Below are positions 21,901 through 32,602 of a DNA stretch of 64,000 nt, piece after piece. The notes under the pieces are model-generated. The model had not been told where the DNA came from and did not search any database. It was given only the letters and a program-made list of their open reading frames with translations. The stretch is from Onchidella celtica (Eukaryota > Mollusca > Gastropoda > Systellommatophora > Onchidiidae), in NCBI GenBank assembly GCA_963931925.1, contig OZ007579.1, positions 30,212,519 to 30,276,518 on the forward strand. The letters run 5' to 3'. How positions within the stretch are numbered: position 1 is the first letter of the stretch; each line of letters starts with the position of its first letter. A program made the position numbers and the translations under genes.

Positions 21901-24054
21901 TGTAGGAATATCATTTAATAACTGATTATATAAACGATGCAAATAGGACTGAAATTTTAATACCAAAATTTCAAAATTGAGTCATCATCATTAAGTGCCC
22001 TGCCGGCAGGCGTTGGCGATCATGACCCTCCATCTCTCGCGATCTTCCGTAGCCCTGATGTCGTCGTTGGTGGTGTGCATTCCCAGCCAGGCCTTTAGGT
22101 CGTCCTGCATCTTTATGCGTTGTCGTCCCCGGCTTCTTCTTCCATTGAATTTCCCAGTTGTTACCGAACGTTCTAATCCTCTTCTTCTCATTACATGTCC
22201 AAAAAAATTTAATGTTCCCTGTCTTTTTCTTACCGAAATTGAGTACGCACCGCATAAACATTTTGTAATTCATTTGCTTTTGACGAATTGCAGAACTGTG
22301 TGCCATTGCTCGATGGAGATAACCCTATATCAAGTTAACAGATTCTATATTTCCGATTCAAGACTTTCAGTTGAAGGAGTATTCGGATTTCATGTCAGAT
22401 TATGTGTGATAACACTCAAGATTATTGACAGTCCTGGGAGCTTTCATGATGCCAGAATTCTAAGAGAATCGGTCCTTTTCAGAGGCATGGACGCTCGCCC
22501 GCGAAAGGTGGATGGCATGGTGTAAGGGGACAGTGCATATCCTCTAAAGGAATGGATGTTGAATCCGTTTGTGCATTTCCACGGATAGTAAAAAACTTAC
22601 AAACAAGATTGAAATACTTTCAATCAACCCAAAAATATGGACTAACCACAGTAAACAGATAAGCACACGGTCTATGTTGAAGGAGGTCTCTTTCGATTCT
22701 TGTTACCGCCGCGAGCTAGTTTCACGATTTGGCGGAAGAGATATCTCTCTATACGTACTGTCTGAAGCTACTTACCGGAATTGGCACCCCATCGGCAGTA
22801 AGGCTGTCTTTATGGGTTACCGAAGCGGCTCATAGCTGTTCATTCTCAAAGTAGTCATAAGCTTAAAGCAGCTATTGGCTCGGCGGCTGTCTTCAGCTTT
22901 CTCTCAAGGGGCACCCTTAGGCCAAGAGCATATGCGTGAGTTTTTTAATTGCCCAGTCAAAGAACCTGTTCGGTTACTTGAATAGAACAAACGGTCCTTT
23001 TTTTTCGAAGCGCATAAGAGTAATTTTCTTTTTAAACTCTAAGTGACAGGTAGCTTTAATTACCGGTAATTAAATAGTTTTTTTGGCCTGGGTAAGTAAA
23101 AAATCACTGGCCTTAAGGTTAGCAGTTACATTACATCTGGGTAGCCAGTCAAAATAAATTTTCGTTGGCGAAATGGTCATGGTCATGTTTGTGGAAGTTG
23201 GCCAAATAGTGGTCAAAGAAAAAAGAACAATAATGAATAATTTGGCTACGTTGTATTAGAATGTACTTACAGCCAGGAGAGCAATAGCAGATTTGGATTG
23301 ATCGATTAATTGGATGGTGACGTCACGACACTGAGTTTCAATAAGATCAGCTAGTGGGCGGTGTCTCATTGACACATTGCAGTGACGTCACCATCCCTAT
23401 CAGTCAGCGATCCCAATCCTCTAGTGCTCGTCCGGCCCAAATAAAATTTTACAAGTGGCAAAATATCGAAGTCTGTAGAAAGATTCGTTGGCAATAAAGA
23501 AAATAATTGTAAACTCTGACCCTTCAGTTCTGGTGGGTTCAGCGTGGCGTGTGATCTTGAAGGCCAATTCTAAAGGATTTCCTTGCGTGATAAACATGTC
23601 CCTGCCCATCGTTCTTGCCATGCCAAGGACACTCGCATATCTGAACATCTCATTTCCCAGCCCGCCTCCTTGGGTGGGAATTTTTAAAAACAAAGGTCCT
23701 TTTTTGTCCGGGCAGCCTGGTAATTTCCTTGTGTTAACGGGTGTATTTGTTTGATTTTTCTTTACTGTCTGTGATTTCGTTTGGATTTTCGTTTTATTTC
23801 CCATTTTCGTTGTCATTTCGAAATTCGAGACTTCTTTCCTTGCCCCTAAGTTGTCGTACTGTGTCTGCCCTACAAAGGGTTTGGGCATCATTCTGAAAGG
23901 CGAGAAAACGAAAGCATAATAAGTGTACGAGATTAAATAACATAACAGTAATAATGATAATGATAATAATAATAATAATTATAATAATAATCAAAAAAAA
24001 ATTGCTCTAGGCACTTTGCAGAAAGTCTTGTTCTCTCTATCTGCAACTCACAAA

Positions 24055-24089
<35 letters not shown>

Positions 24090-24979
24090 CGACTCCTTCT
24101 CATTGTCTCTCTCTCTCTCTCTCTCACGCACAAACTATTTCATACACTCTCATGCTAGACATGCGTGAGTACACACACACATAACAGGCGCATGAGGCAG
24201 AAATTAAACAAGAAAACAGGAAAAAATAAATGAATTGAGAAAATAAATGGATTGGGAATGAGACTTCACAACTGTACGTGTTTAAATACTAAAACGAACG
24301 AATGAAGAAGGCGGTGAAAGGTAATGGAGGGGTCACAATGTATTTTTGGCTAAGTTTTTGTTTTTTTTAATTTTTGTTAATTTTCTTGTTTATTGACATT
24401 TTGGAGCAGGCCATTTGCTTTGGACTAGAACATATTAATAAAAGAAAAGGGCTCTTCTTCTCGTCAGGTGGCAGTTCATAACTCGAAGGATAAACTGGCC
24501 AGACAATCATTTTTATTGCAAAACACATTCTGGTCACATGAACATTTACTTATATTTATTTATTTATCTATACATTAATTATTCTAGAAAGGTTAGCGTG
24601 AGTTTACACACGTACACACGCTTCCTGTTTTGTTTCAGGTTTTTTCTCCAAGTCACGTTCAATATACCTCACGTTCACCTACTATTGATGGTGGAAGTTG
24701 TACGTTTATAGCAAAATTGACACTGACAGTGTTTACATTAAAAGAAAATAATTGAAGAAACCAATTTTTTCATTAGTTCATTCCTGTAGGGGCGAGGGGC
24801 CGGCAGTACGGCCAGGGGCAATCGTCCCCTCTGTCCCATCTATGGCCAGCCTTGGATAATCGGGTAGAAATTTTTACTCACTGATAACCCTGGAAGAAAT
24901 AGATGATCGCCAGGTATGACACTGCACCCAAACAGAGGCACGTAAAGACGAGAGTCAAAGCTCTGCATTTGTCAAACAT
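18280..24979 (-). CDS. Alpha-1,2-fucosyltransferase (GT11, FUT1/FUT2-like), paralogue 1
   Basis: Spliced CDS: exon 1 24882-24979, exon 2 23521-23892, exon 3 18280-18919; 369 aa with matching phases, within the usual length of animal FUT1/FUT2 enzymes. Family members transfer L-fucose from GDP-fucose in alpha-1,2 linkage to terminal galactose in the Golgi. Visible features are a 6-residue tail and a membrane anchor (residues 7-29, type II), a Thr/Lys/Asn-rich stem, GGGLGNEMFRYAS at about 108, YYQSWKYF at 189, the donor-binding HVRRGD at 238-243, FFVTGND at 278 and SAGSFSWWAGWLSNGT at 322-337. Several N-x-S/T sites are present. No internal stop or frameshift was found. The exact acceptor sugar cannot be read from sequence. 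Intron 2 (4.6 kb) holds a Harbinger remnant. Confidence 0.88.
19020..20000. repeat. Local tandem duplication inside intron 2 (two ~400-bp units)
   Basis: 19035-19440 and 19615-19990 share GTTCCGAAATC(T/G)GAATGGAATC, ATTTCGGAAA(T/G)GT, AACAAGGCGAGGACAAAAGC-like and CGAGTGAGAAG(C) strings. The second gene has a single unit (41690-42130). The units start with GGCCTGTTTACACTAG and lie just before the Harbinger coding remnant, so they may be its terminal or subterminal sequence. Confidence 0.65.
20230..22570 (+). pseudogene. PIF/Harbinger transposase (HARBI1-like) remnant, copy 1
   Basis: Three collinear blocks are visible. 20271-20530 has FRFRRNDISDIVDEL and VRFFATGTFQDAVGEVIGVS, broken by stops. 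20971-21290 has MPRYVGPPFKETAQR, GLPGRFGCIDGIYVKIQA and VNRKNHH. 22390-22567 has DSPGSFHDARILRES and GDSAYPLKEWMLNPF. These are the N-terminal helical region and the DDE nuclease blocks (CIDGTH and GSxHDxRI motifs) of Harbinger nucleases. Large gaps, stops and an inserted LINE at 21979-22310 make it inactive. It sits antisense within fucosyltransferase intron 2. Confidence 0.85.
21979..22310 (-). mobile_element. RTE-type LINE 3' end inserted in the Harbinger remnant
   Basis: On the minus strand the frame 22191-21991 reads MRRRGLERSVTTGKFNGRRS, then RGRQRIKMQDDLKAWLGMHT, NDDIRATEDRERWR and MIANACRQGT. This is the conserved C-terminus of RTE-type LINEs. It is followed by a short 3' tail of TGATGATGA type at 21990-21979. 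It separates Harbinger blocks 2 and 3 and is absent from copy 2. The frame is better preserved than in the older tails at 3.5, 8.4 and 37 kb, suggesting a younger insertion. Confidence 0.85.
22560..22990 (+). repeat. Dispersed repeat family B, copy in duplication copy 1
   Basis: Matches 44455-44830 and the family B landmarks TTTGTGCATTTCCACGG, ACGATTTGGCG and GAGATATCTCTCTATACG. The Harbinger block GDSAYPLKEWMLNPF runs directly into it at TCCGTTTGTGC. Confidence 0.6.
23312..23396. promoter_or_regulatory. Paired TGACGTCA sites in inverted arrangement (intron 2)
   Basis: GGATGGTGACGTCA at 23312-23325 is mirrored by TGACGTCACCATCC at 23383-23396. Each contains a perfect CRE-type octamer. The same pair is kept in the second gene at 45167-45180 and 45238-45251, while the sequence between them differs. 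The family of factors binding TGACGTCA (CREB/ATF bZIP proteins) is established knowledge; use as an enhancer here is inference. Confidence 0.45.
23521..23892 (-). CDS. Fucosyltransferase paralogue 1, exon 2 (stem and GGGLGN motif)
   Basis: The acceptor is TTTTCTCGCCTTTCAG ending at 23893. The first base A completes a CAA codon with exon 1, and the frame continues MMPKPFVGQ. The exon ends after ACT GAA GG at 23521 before GTCAGA, an acceptable though not ideal donor whose phase (two bases left) fits exon 3. It contains the stem and LFLKIPTQGGGLGNEMFRYA. If the donor were skipped the frame would run 33 more codons to a stop at 23421, giving a truncated protein. Confidence 0.8.
23940..24125. repeat. 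AAT/ATG and CT microsatellites in fucosyltransferase intron 1
   Basis: Trinucleotide AAT repeats at 23945-23993 and CT repeats at 24057-24125, both in intron 1 of paralogue 1. They generate the poly-Ile and Arg-Glu ORFs of this interval. Confidence 0.9.
24882..24979 (-). CDS. Fucosyltransferase paralogue 1, exon 1 (membrane anchor)
   Basis: The exon is 98 bp: ATG at 24979-24977, 32 codons plus two bases, then a consensus donor GTGAGT at 24881-24876. It encodes MFDKCR followed by a hydrophobic span (ALTLVFTCLCLGAVSYLAI and on to YFF), the cytoplasmic tail and signal-anchor of a type II Golgi enzyme. It is too short for an ORF scan but is conserved at 46697-46794 in the second gene. Confidence 0.8.
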
Positions 24980-25954
24980 TGTTTATCGCTGGAACTCTGT
25001 CAGGATCAACAAATAGGAGAATCAGTTAGGACAAAAATGGTTCATTTTGTGATCAAGGGAAGAAACTTTGCAAAACTGTAAACAAAAATTGGCATACAAA
25101 ACATTACCAACATTTTTGAATAGCATCGATTCAGGGCTAGAAAAAGTGAGAGGGGGGAGGACTTTTACATCCCCTGAAAATTTTAATAGCTACAGTGATT
25201 CTCCATAGTAATTTTATAATGACCATTTAGCTTTCCATAGTGGCCCTCAAACTGACCCACTATCATTGGTCTAGCGAAGCTGTGTATTATTTTTATTTTT
25301 CCGTATTGGACATTCAGTTTTGAAATTGAAAATGAGCAATATGTTCTCACATATCCTTAGTTAGTTGCCAGACTGACCACGGGCCACACAACTGACCGAA
25401 ATGACCAATTTTGGCAAATGCTAAAAGAATGGACAGAGAATCTGAAGCTGTCGATGGAGAGCAATCACGTCGGCTAACGACCACAACTGATTATGTCCAA
25501 ATTTTAGCCATTTTCCGATTCGAGCCAAAACTTTGGCTTTTCTAACTGTCTCCCTTAATGTCTATAAAAATCCATGCTGTAATATTTCATGTAATCTCGG
25601 AAACCCAATTCGAGATACGTTTAAGTCCAAAGGTTTATAATATTTAGCTGTAAAGAATTGATAGATTTTCTCGAAATGTCAGTTTTGGACAGTCTCTTCT
25701 GGTCGACAGCCTGATTCTTTACACTGGCTTGTCCTGAAACGGCATAAGTAGGTTGGCACTACAGTGCATGGTTAATATTTTTATTATTGTCATTGTTATT
25801 ATCTTGCCACATATTCTTCGACTGTTTGGAAGTGAAGGAACTTACTTTTTGTTTGTTTGTTGTTTTATTGATCAAGGTGAAGAGCAACATTTTTCGAATG
25901 TTCAATTTTGCAAATCGATCTAAAAGCATTAGATAAGGAACACATTTCATACCC

Positions 25955-26740
25955 TTAGATATTCTTTTGTACAGGTGTGCAAAGTTCCACCGCTTCTCTT
26001 CCACCTCACATTAACGGTGACGTGGCATTCCGGGTGCAGAGGTCAGGTTATCAATCATTGGTAATTGTTTTTGATGACAGATCAATTATTAGTAATTAAT
26101 TATTGTTTAAGATGGCAGTGTGAGACTAATTGTTTTGGACAAATTGTTTTGGTCTGTCTGTCTGCCTCTGTCTTTCACTCTGTCTGTATGTCTCTCTCTC
26201 TCTCTCTCCTTCTCTCTCTTTCCCTCTCGCTCCCCCCCCCCTCTCTCTCTCCCTCTATCTCTCGTGTATAATTATACATTGTTTATGATGGCAGTGTGAG
26301 ACTAGTTGCTTTATAGTCATTGATCCTAACCTGGCTCTCTTTCCTCTACTCCTCCTTTTCCCCTCCTTCTCCTCTTCCTCCACCATTAACACAATCCTCC
26401 TCCTCCTCCTCCTCATCATCATCATCACAACCACGACCACCACAATCACCACCACTGTCATCACTACCACTTCCACTATTACCAGGAACACCAACACTAC
26501 TAAAATCATCATATCATATCATCATCATCATGATCACCATCAGTTTCCTCGTTGTCGCCATTGTAAAAAAATAACTTGGCATATTGTGATATAATCACAA
26601 CAGAGAAGAGAATGGAGTTGCTTCCATAATTTTATTATTCCAAAGGCAGCCTATTCTTCTCCGATAGCATTTCAACAATGCTAAACATGTATGCACGCTT
26701 GCTCTCTTTCTCGCGCTCTCTCTCTCTCTCTCTCTCAAAC

Positions 26741-26780
<40 letters not shown>

Positions 26781-26815
26781 CCTAACAACAGACACACACA
26801 CATGCAAACAAAAGA
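25955..26815. repeat. Left arm of an inverted duplication (partner 32455-33020)
   Basis: 25960-26140 (ACAGGTGTGCAAAGTTCC, CACATTAACG, GGTGACGTGGCATTCC-like) and 26535-26810 (GTTTCCTCGTTGTCGCCATT, AATTTTATTATTCCAAAGGC) occur reverse-complemented at 33010-32860 and 32790-32460. Simple repeats in between differ: CT at 26190-26265, CCT/ATC/ACC at 26345-26535, CT then CA at 26710-26780. Confidence 0.85.
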
Positions 26816-26879
26816 AATTTAACCCAAAAGCCTAAAGGGAAGTGAATAATAAGTGTAGGGGTAATTTATTGTCGTCTTT

Positions 26880-29215
26880 GAGATTGACGACCCTCGAGTA
26901 GTGCAGTACAGAGACTGCCAAAAAGGAATCAAGTGATAAGTGTTGTGGGTGTTAAAAGCTGTTGTGAATATAGCTCTCCACGCGACCAATGGACAAGCTA
27001 CTTCGAGAGGAGAAGAGAGAACTGTGTAAGAAGTAAATTGTTGAAGTGATTATTGTGTCCCAGTCGACACGTTTCCCACTATTAGAGCGTTGAGGTTGCT
27101 GTAAACCCTCAAGAGAGCACTGTGACGGCACCACCAGCCAGCCCCAACTGTGGCAACGCCGAATCAAGCCAAAATAACGGCGTTTAACGAAAAGGTTGAC
27201 CAGATCGGCTCTTACCTACATAGATTCGAGGTGCATGCTGTGTGCGTCGGTTGGCAGAAAACTGAATACACCTAATGCCTTGCGAACCTCCTTACAGGTA
27301 GAGGTTTTTCACGGTCTCAGCGTGAGGACGTAAGAGACAACGAGTTGCTAAAGAAAGCTTTACTCAAGAGATTCCAGTACACTGAGAACGGCTTCCACCA
27401 GCGTCTCCGGACGTGTAAACCAGAACCGTCGGTAAATTTCTCCACCTTTGTGGACCGTCTAAAGCATTTCCTGAATCGATGGAAAGCGTTGGCCGGTATT
27501 ACTGACCCTGGATTTGATAATATAAACTCTACAATCTTATTGTCAAAGATCAAATTTACAGCTGGTGCCAAACAGATCTTGTTGCGCATCTAAAAGAACG
27601 CAATCCTAAAACTGCCAAAGAGATCACGGTGTTAGCGGAGCAGTACGCAGGGGCGCACCGAAATCAACCCCTGGCTAAAACTAAGAATACCGATTAATTT
27701 TATGTGAATGTTGCTAAGGGTTCCCCAGGAAACATATCCAGGAAATCCCGACCTTCGTTTAGACAGGGGTCCATTAGTCGGACTCAGTCCAAGCCCCAAG
27801 GTAGGGGAGGGAAAAGGAAACCACGCGCCTTTCCGCCCAAACTCGAATCTCCCGCCAGACGTGCCTTTCCGAGCAACTCGGCACGTCACGATCAGTTTAA
27901 CGGACCCCCTAGTCCACCTCGTCGCCTTTCGACCGAGAATACAAAATATAATCGTAACACTCGAAGTACTACCATGCCGGGTGCCGTCCCGGTGATGTCA
28001 GCCCTCCATGAGAGGGGCTTCCTGACACTTTCCCAGGGCCTTGTCAATGTTATACGTGCTTCGGTCTTGAGAGACATAGGGTGTGCCACTATTGGCGGGC
28101 GCGAATCACTCGTGCTGCCCACACAACTCCTTGACCAGGACGCGATTTGTGTCACCTTCGGTGGCTCGGTGGAACGCTTAAGCCTTTGTGAGGTTTACAT
28201 CGACACACTCTTTTTGACGGGCGTTTGTAGAGCATGCGTTTTACTTAACCCGGTTACCGACATTATTATTGGCAATATGCCTCAGGTTAAAGATGTCCCT
28301 ACCGACGAACTCGACGTGTGGGAACAAGAAGAAGACGTCCCATGTGTCACCACGAGACGACAGGCACAGCGACAAGCCGATAGTGCCTTAGGGTACAAAC
28401 ATAAAGGCCACCGAATTCTGTCACCGAGCCACTAGGCGCTTTAGGTGAGAAGAATTGCACTATATAAACGGACCGAACCTAGGTGGGCTCTATGTGCAGT
28501 TGTTGAAATTATATAGAGCCTAGTGGCTCGGTGACAGAATTCGGTGGTCTCTATGTTTGTACCCTTACATACGTCCGGTATAGACTTAGATATAACCCAG
28601 AGTGCTTTCCGTGACGAGCAGCAATCCGAGGCATCCCTGAAGCCATTATTCACCCAAGTCCATCCGGATAATCCGGGCACCTCGAAATTTGTTATTGAAG
28701 ATGACCTACTATATCTCGTGTTTGTAAGCAGAGGTAAACCATTCAAATAACTAGTGGTGCCTAGTTCATTTCGCGGCGATATAATTCGCCTTGCTCACGA
28801 CACATCCTTGTCAGGTCATCACAGCAAGTCTAGGACGAAATCCCGCATCTTATCCAAGTTTTTCTGGCCTGACGAACGTAAACCATTACGTGCCGCAATG
28901 CGACATTAATTTGTCAAAAGAGAACCCCTAAGGGTAGAGACTCACTCGCACCGTTACAGGAGATGCCAACGGTATCAACCTCTTACGAGCGCTTGGCTGT
29001 GAATATCGTTGGTACCTTACAGAAATCCGACAGATGCCATCGTTCCGTCTTGTCGGTAATCGATCACGCGGCCCGTTGGCCGGAGGCGGTCGCCCTTAAA
29101 GAAATTTCGGCCGGCCATGTTGCTGAGACACTCGCGACTGTTTTCACCAGGGTGGGATTCCCAAATCAAAATGGTATCAGGCAGAGGACCACAATTCACT
29201 TTAAGTATTGACGTT
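26880..29215 (+). mobile_element. Defective Ty3/gypsy LTR retrotransposon (gag, protease, integrase)
   Basis: Gag-like capsid sequence spans 27140-27650 (LLKKALLKRFQYTENGFHQR, then PEPSVNFSTFVDRLKHFLNR) with a stop near 27270 and a frameshift near 27590. A protease/linker frame (27704-28435) has VLRDIGCATI, where the aspartic protease motif is normally D-T/S-G, and NPVTDIIIGNMPQV. After a 48-bp inverted repeat come the integrase zinc-binding block (DIIRLAHD, SGHHSKSR, without its Cys pair) and core (YERLAVNIVG, where catalytic D is normal), ending in a frameshift near 29170. Reverse transcriptase and RNase H are missing. LTRs were not delimited. Confidence 0.85.
28390..28565. repeat. 48-bp inverted repeat replacing the gypsy RT/RNase H region
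   Basis: Left arm 28390-28437 and right arm 28518-28565 are reverse complements with few mismatches (CCACCGAATTCTGTCACCG on one side, its complement on the other), with an 80-nt loop. They lie exactly where protease sequence ends and integrase-side sequence resumes, so the hairpin marks the deletion junction. Confidence 0.85.
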
Positions 29216-29756
29216 TTTTTTTATATCTTTTTATTCTTTGTTCTTGGCACAGCTGTGATGAGCGATTCAACGTCCATTCGTTGAGGTTATAATAAACTAC
29301 TGTGCGCTACACACTAGGCCTGACTTCTCTGTAGGCAACACAGCTTAGCCCCTTCAATAAACTACTGTACACATAATTAAAAAAAAAAAAGGCCTAACTT
29401 CTCTGCGGACGACACACCCTTAAACACTAGAAAGAATTAACAAACAATTCTTTACGCTTTACAAGCGTCGCGACAGACACCAAGCGCTAAAGAACAAGCT
29501 TTGTCTCTGAATGGTACCAGGGAAATAATTATGAGAAACATTACAAGCGCTTGTCTACATGCACTCTCTTTCTCAAGCGTCAAGCGTTCTCTCTGTAATA
29601 ATAATAATAATAGTTCGTCCATCAGGTATGATGATGAGCTTAACAACACCAGAGGAATAAAGAACAGAAATTGTTGAGAATTTCAACACATGGACAATAA
29701 AGAGAACTAAAGGACACAGAGGACAGAATGGAAAGACTGTTCTTTCATGACTTATG
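29216..29756. other. Unassigned flank between gypsy remnant and LINE tail
   Basis: Contains two similar AATAAACTACTGT units (about 29290 and 29357) and a poly-A run near 29380. It may be 3' gypsy flank or 3' UTR of the adjacent minus-strand LINE; neither could be established. Confidence 0.35.
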
Positions 29757-30008
29757 GCTTCTCATGTGACTGATAAGTCCTATTTTTGCCCTGCAGACCC
29801 TTCCGCATAAATGACAAGAGTGCTCCGTTGGTTCAGTACCACTGGGCCTTTTCTTGCGCCGTTCTCTTTTTTTGATAGCCTGCTGGACTCTGTCAGCTTC
29901 CCATGCTTTGCTGCCTCTGATAAGGGCCGCCCTCCAATTTGCACGATCAAGCGAGAGCTTTTCCCACTCACTCACATCAATGGCAAAGGCCATTCTCTCT
30001 GTAAGCAC
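29757..30008 (-). pseudogene. LINE ORF2 C-terminus with C2H2-type finger
   Basis: The 87-codon frame reads DRANWRAALIRGSKAWEADR, a basic KKRERRKKRP stretch, then CHLCGRVCRAKIGLISHMRS ending HKS. This W-R-x-x-x(R/K)-G, basic, C-x2-C-x-R-x-GL-xSH-x-RxH arrangement is the C-terminal end of LINE reverse transcriptases common in molluscs. No upstream polymerase domain is found, so it is a 5'-truncated copy. Confidence 0.75.
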
Positions 30009-30024
30009 CCTATAACTAAAGTAA

Positions 30025-30180
30025 TCTCTTGCATAATTGTTGTTTTCTTTTTTCTGTTGATTGTTTGCGAGGTGACCGTGTGTTCAGTCGAATGCCCTGG
30101 CCTTCAAGGCAGTTTACAGCCGCCTCGTGACAACATTGGTATCCATTCATCTTTGGACCTCATGTTTATTCATATACAAA
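30025..30180 (+). repeat. Dispersed repeat family G, copy 1
   Basis: Matches 51525-51690 closely: TTGTTTGCGAGGTGA, GTGTGTTCAGTCGAAT, CCTCGTGACAACATTGG and TCATCTTTGGACCTC occur in both. The small ORFs VCEVTVCSVECPGLQGSLQP and its 51-kb equivalent are alike but have no known domain. Confidence 0.6.
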
Positions 30181-31081
30181 TAAAAATCCTAGTTATTCCT
30201 GTTGACAATAACAAGTATAAAAACTATTACACCCCACGCCCATAATTATACAAACTATTTCAGCAGGGAAATTCAATCCTCCTCTTTCTTAGTGTGCACG
30301 TCCTCCATTTCTTACTTCACTGTCGTCTCTCAGCTTTTGTTGTTGTTTTTTCATGTCCCCATTTCTTACCATCATTTTGACACGAGGAATGCTGGAGTAA
30401 AGCACGAAGGGGAGAGAAGGAGGATTTTATGTTTTTCTTTGTTTGCAAAAAGGGTCAGTTTGACCTAAAATTCCATCCCGTATCGTGACATACCTGAACA
30501 ATCCCAGACCAGGATTCAACTTTAAAGTACAAAATGATTTTTAAAAAAAAAAAAAGAGAGAAATTGCATCAATTAAATTGAAAGGTTCAGCCTTTGTTCC
30601 CATATATTATTATCATAATGCGACGCAGCTGCACCCCGTCTTGAGTTGTTGATTCAAAAGACTGAAAGGCTTTATTCAAAACCTGTTTTTTTTTGTTCGT
30701 TTTATGTTGTTGGATTTTTTCTAGTTGTTGTTTTTTTTTTTTGCCACATTATAAGCGATCTTGTGCAGGATAATGACACACAACCTGCATTCACAGACCG
30801 ACATACACACAATACACTGCATATTCTCAAATCAAGACTTAAAAATTATCGCACAAAAATGCACTAAGATGTTCAAAATTTCTCCGGGAAATCTAATCTC
30901 TTGGCTAGAGTTTCTAAAGAAACAGGATGATCCAGGATCTTGCACCATGAAGATTTCCGTCAATCATTATTCACATCACTAGTCAGAGCACAACATCGTC
31001 TGCATAAATTAGAATAACATATAACTTCATATTGTTGTAAGTGCAGTGATGCGCGCACAGACACATACAGAGACATAACGT
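30181..31081. other. Unassigned sequence
   Basis: No gene or repeat partner was recognised. Contains poly-A (30540-30555) and poly-T (30728-30742) runs. Confidence 0.5.
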
Positions 31082-31240
<159 letters not shown>

Positions 31241-31874
31241 CAGACAGACGACAGTATTACGCACGGACGGATAGATGGATGAATGGATGGGTGGATGGAT
31301 GGATGGATCAAATCCCACTCGTTATGTTAACATAGTCTCACCCTTTCTAATGTATGTACCACAGAGTTGATACCTTCATCATGTTATTCTAGTCAAAGTG
31401 TATGTGTAATGAGAATGTGTAGATTCAAATTCTGGTTAGTGACCATTCACAGCTAACGTGTGAAAGTGTATCACAATTTGTGCTAAACTGTTTGAACAAA
31501 CTCCTCTCTGTGTTTTATTGCATTATCAGCACCGGTTTGCTTTCAGGAAGTTATTAACATGATAATGGTATTTCTCACTCTCAGTGAGTCTCATTTACAT
31601 TATCTCTACCTTTTGTAATCTGTTTTTACCCCTGCACTGTTGTATTATCATAGTTTTATCTCACCCACTAATGAGTTGTTTTTTTTAAAAGGATTTTCGC
31701 TTCTTTTCCCTGCACATCTGCCAATTGAAAGACTATTTCATTAATCGACACTTAAAGGAAAAGTACAAACTCATCCCATATAAAGGCAAACTGAAACTAT
31801 CAGTTAGTTATGATTTCCATGTAAAGGAGAATACAAGTGTGAAACATTGTAATAAACTTCACTTGTCATTTAAT

Positions 31875-32175
31875 ATGCTCTATGCAAGGAAGTATCTTGT
31901 GCATACCACCACCATTATGCAGAATAGTATCAAGTACATACCATCACCACTATGCAGAGAAATATCTTGTACTTTCCATCACTACTATGCAGAATACTAT
32001 CATGTACATACCATCACCACTATGCAAGATAGTATCATGTACATACCATCACCATTATGCAGAATAGTATCAAGTACATATCATAACCACTATGCAGTTT
32101 AGTATCATGTACATATTATCAAAACTATGCAGGGCAGTATCATACACCTACTATCACCACAATGCAGAGTGGTAT
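31875..32175. repeat. 35-bp minisatellite, about 8 copies
   Basis: The unit is ACCATCACCACTATGCAGA followed by ATAGTATCATGTACAT. Eight degenerate units run in tandem. Because 35 is not a multiple of three, the frames repeat only every three units, and the overlapping ORFs are incidental. Confidence 0.9.
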
Positions 32176-32454
32176 CATGAGAGCAGTTACCATTGTCTTG
32201 GGCTCTTTCAGACTGGTGTTTAATCCTAATTCAGGCAAGAATTTCGATTTCTTTCATGTAAAAATATATATATAAATGCAGGTCAGTCTTGTTAAAATAA
32301 GGGGCAGTGGGCAGGTCTGTCCTTATTACTATCAAAACATCATCAATGTTCCCAGAATGGCAATGACCAGATCTGTGCTAGCCACAACTTTTGACTCCAA
32401 ATATGTTTTTCAATGTTTGTACCTTGTTCCACCCTGGCACATATTATTTTCATA

Positions 32455-32492
32455 TTGTAATTTGTGTGTGTGTGTGGTTAGGGTGTGTGTAT

Positions 32493-32539
<47 letters not shown>

Positions 32540-32560
32540 CAGAGAGAGAGAGAGAGAGAC

Positions 32561-32602
<42 letters not shown>

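Larger units (their letters stand above)
16430..25800. repeat. Segmental tandem duplication, copy 1
   Basis: Aligns with 39500-47623 in direct orientation. The left edge shares TGGTGCCTAAAG(A/G)GTTAACG and the CTTTAGCTAGTT string. The right edge shares CATTGTTATTAT-TTGCCACATATTCT, after which copy 2 switches to gypsy sequence. Inside are the complete fucosyltransferase gene and its intronic Harbinger element. Copy-specific insertions and deletions make the two unequal in length. Confidence 0.9.

Noticed and set aside
26255..26574. Poly-Ser/Pro or poly-Val/Met proteins
   Set aside because: Products of CCT, ATC and ACC trinucleotide repeats.
27704..28435. Host gene encoding a 243-aa basic protein
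   Set aside because: The C-terminal part is a gypsy protease region and it is flanked by gag-like and integrase-like sequence in the same orientation.
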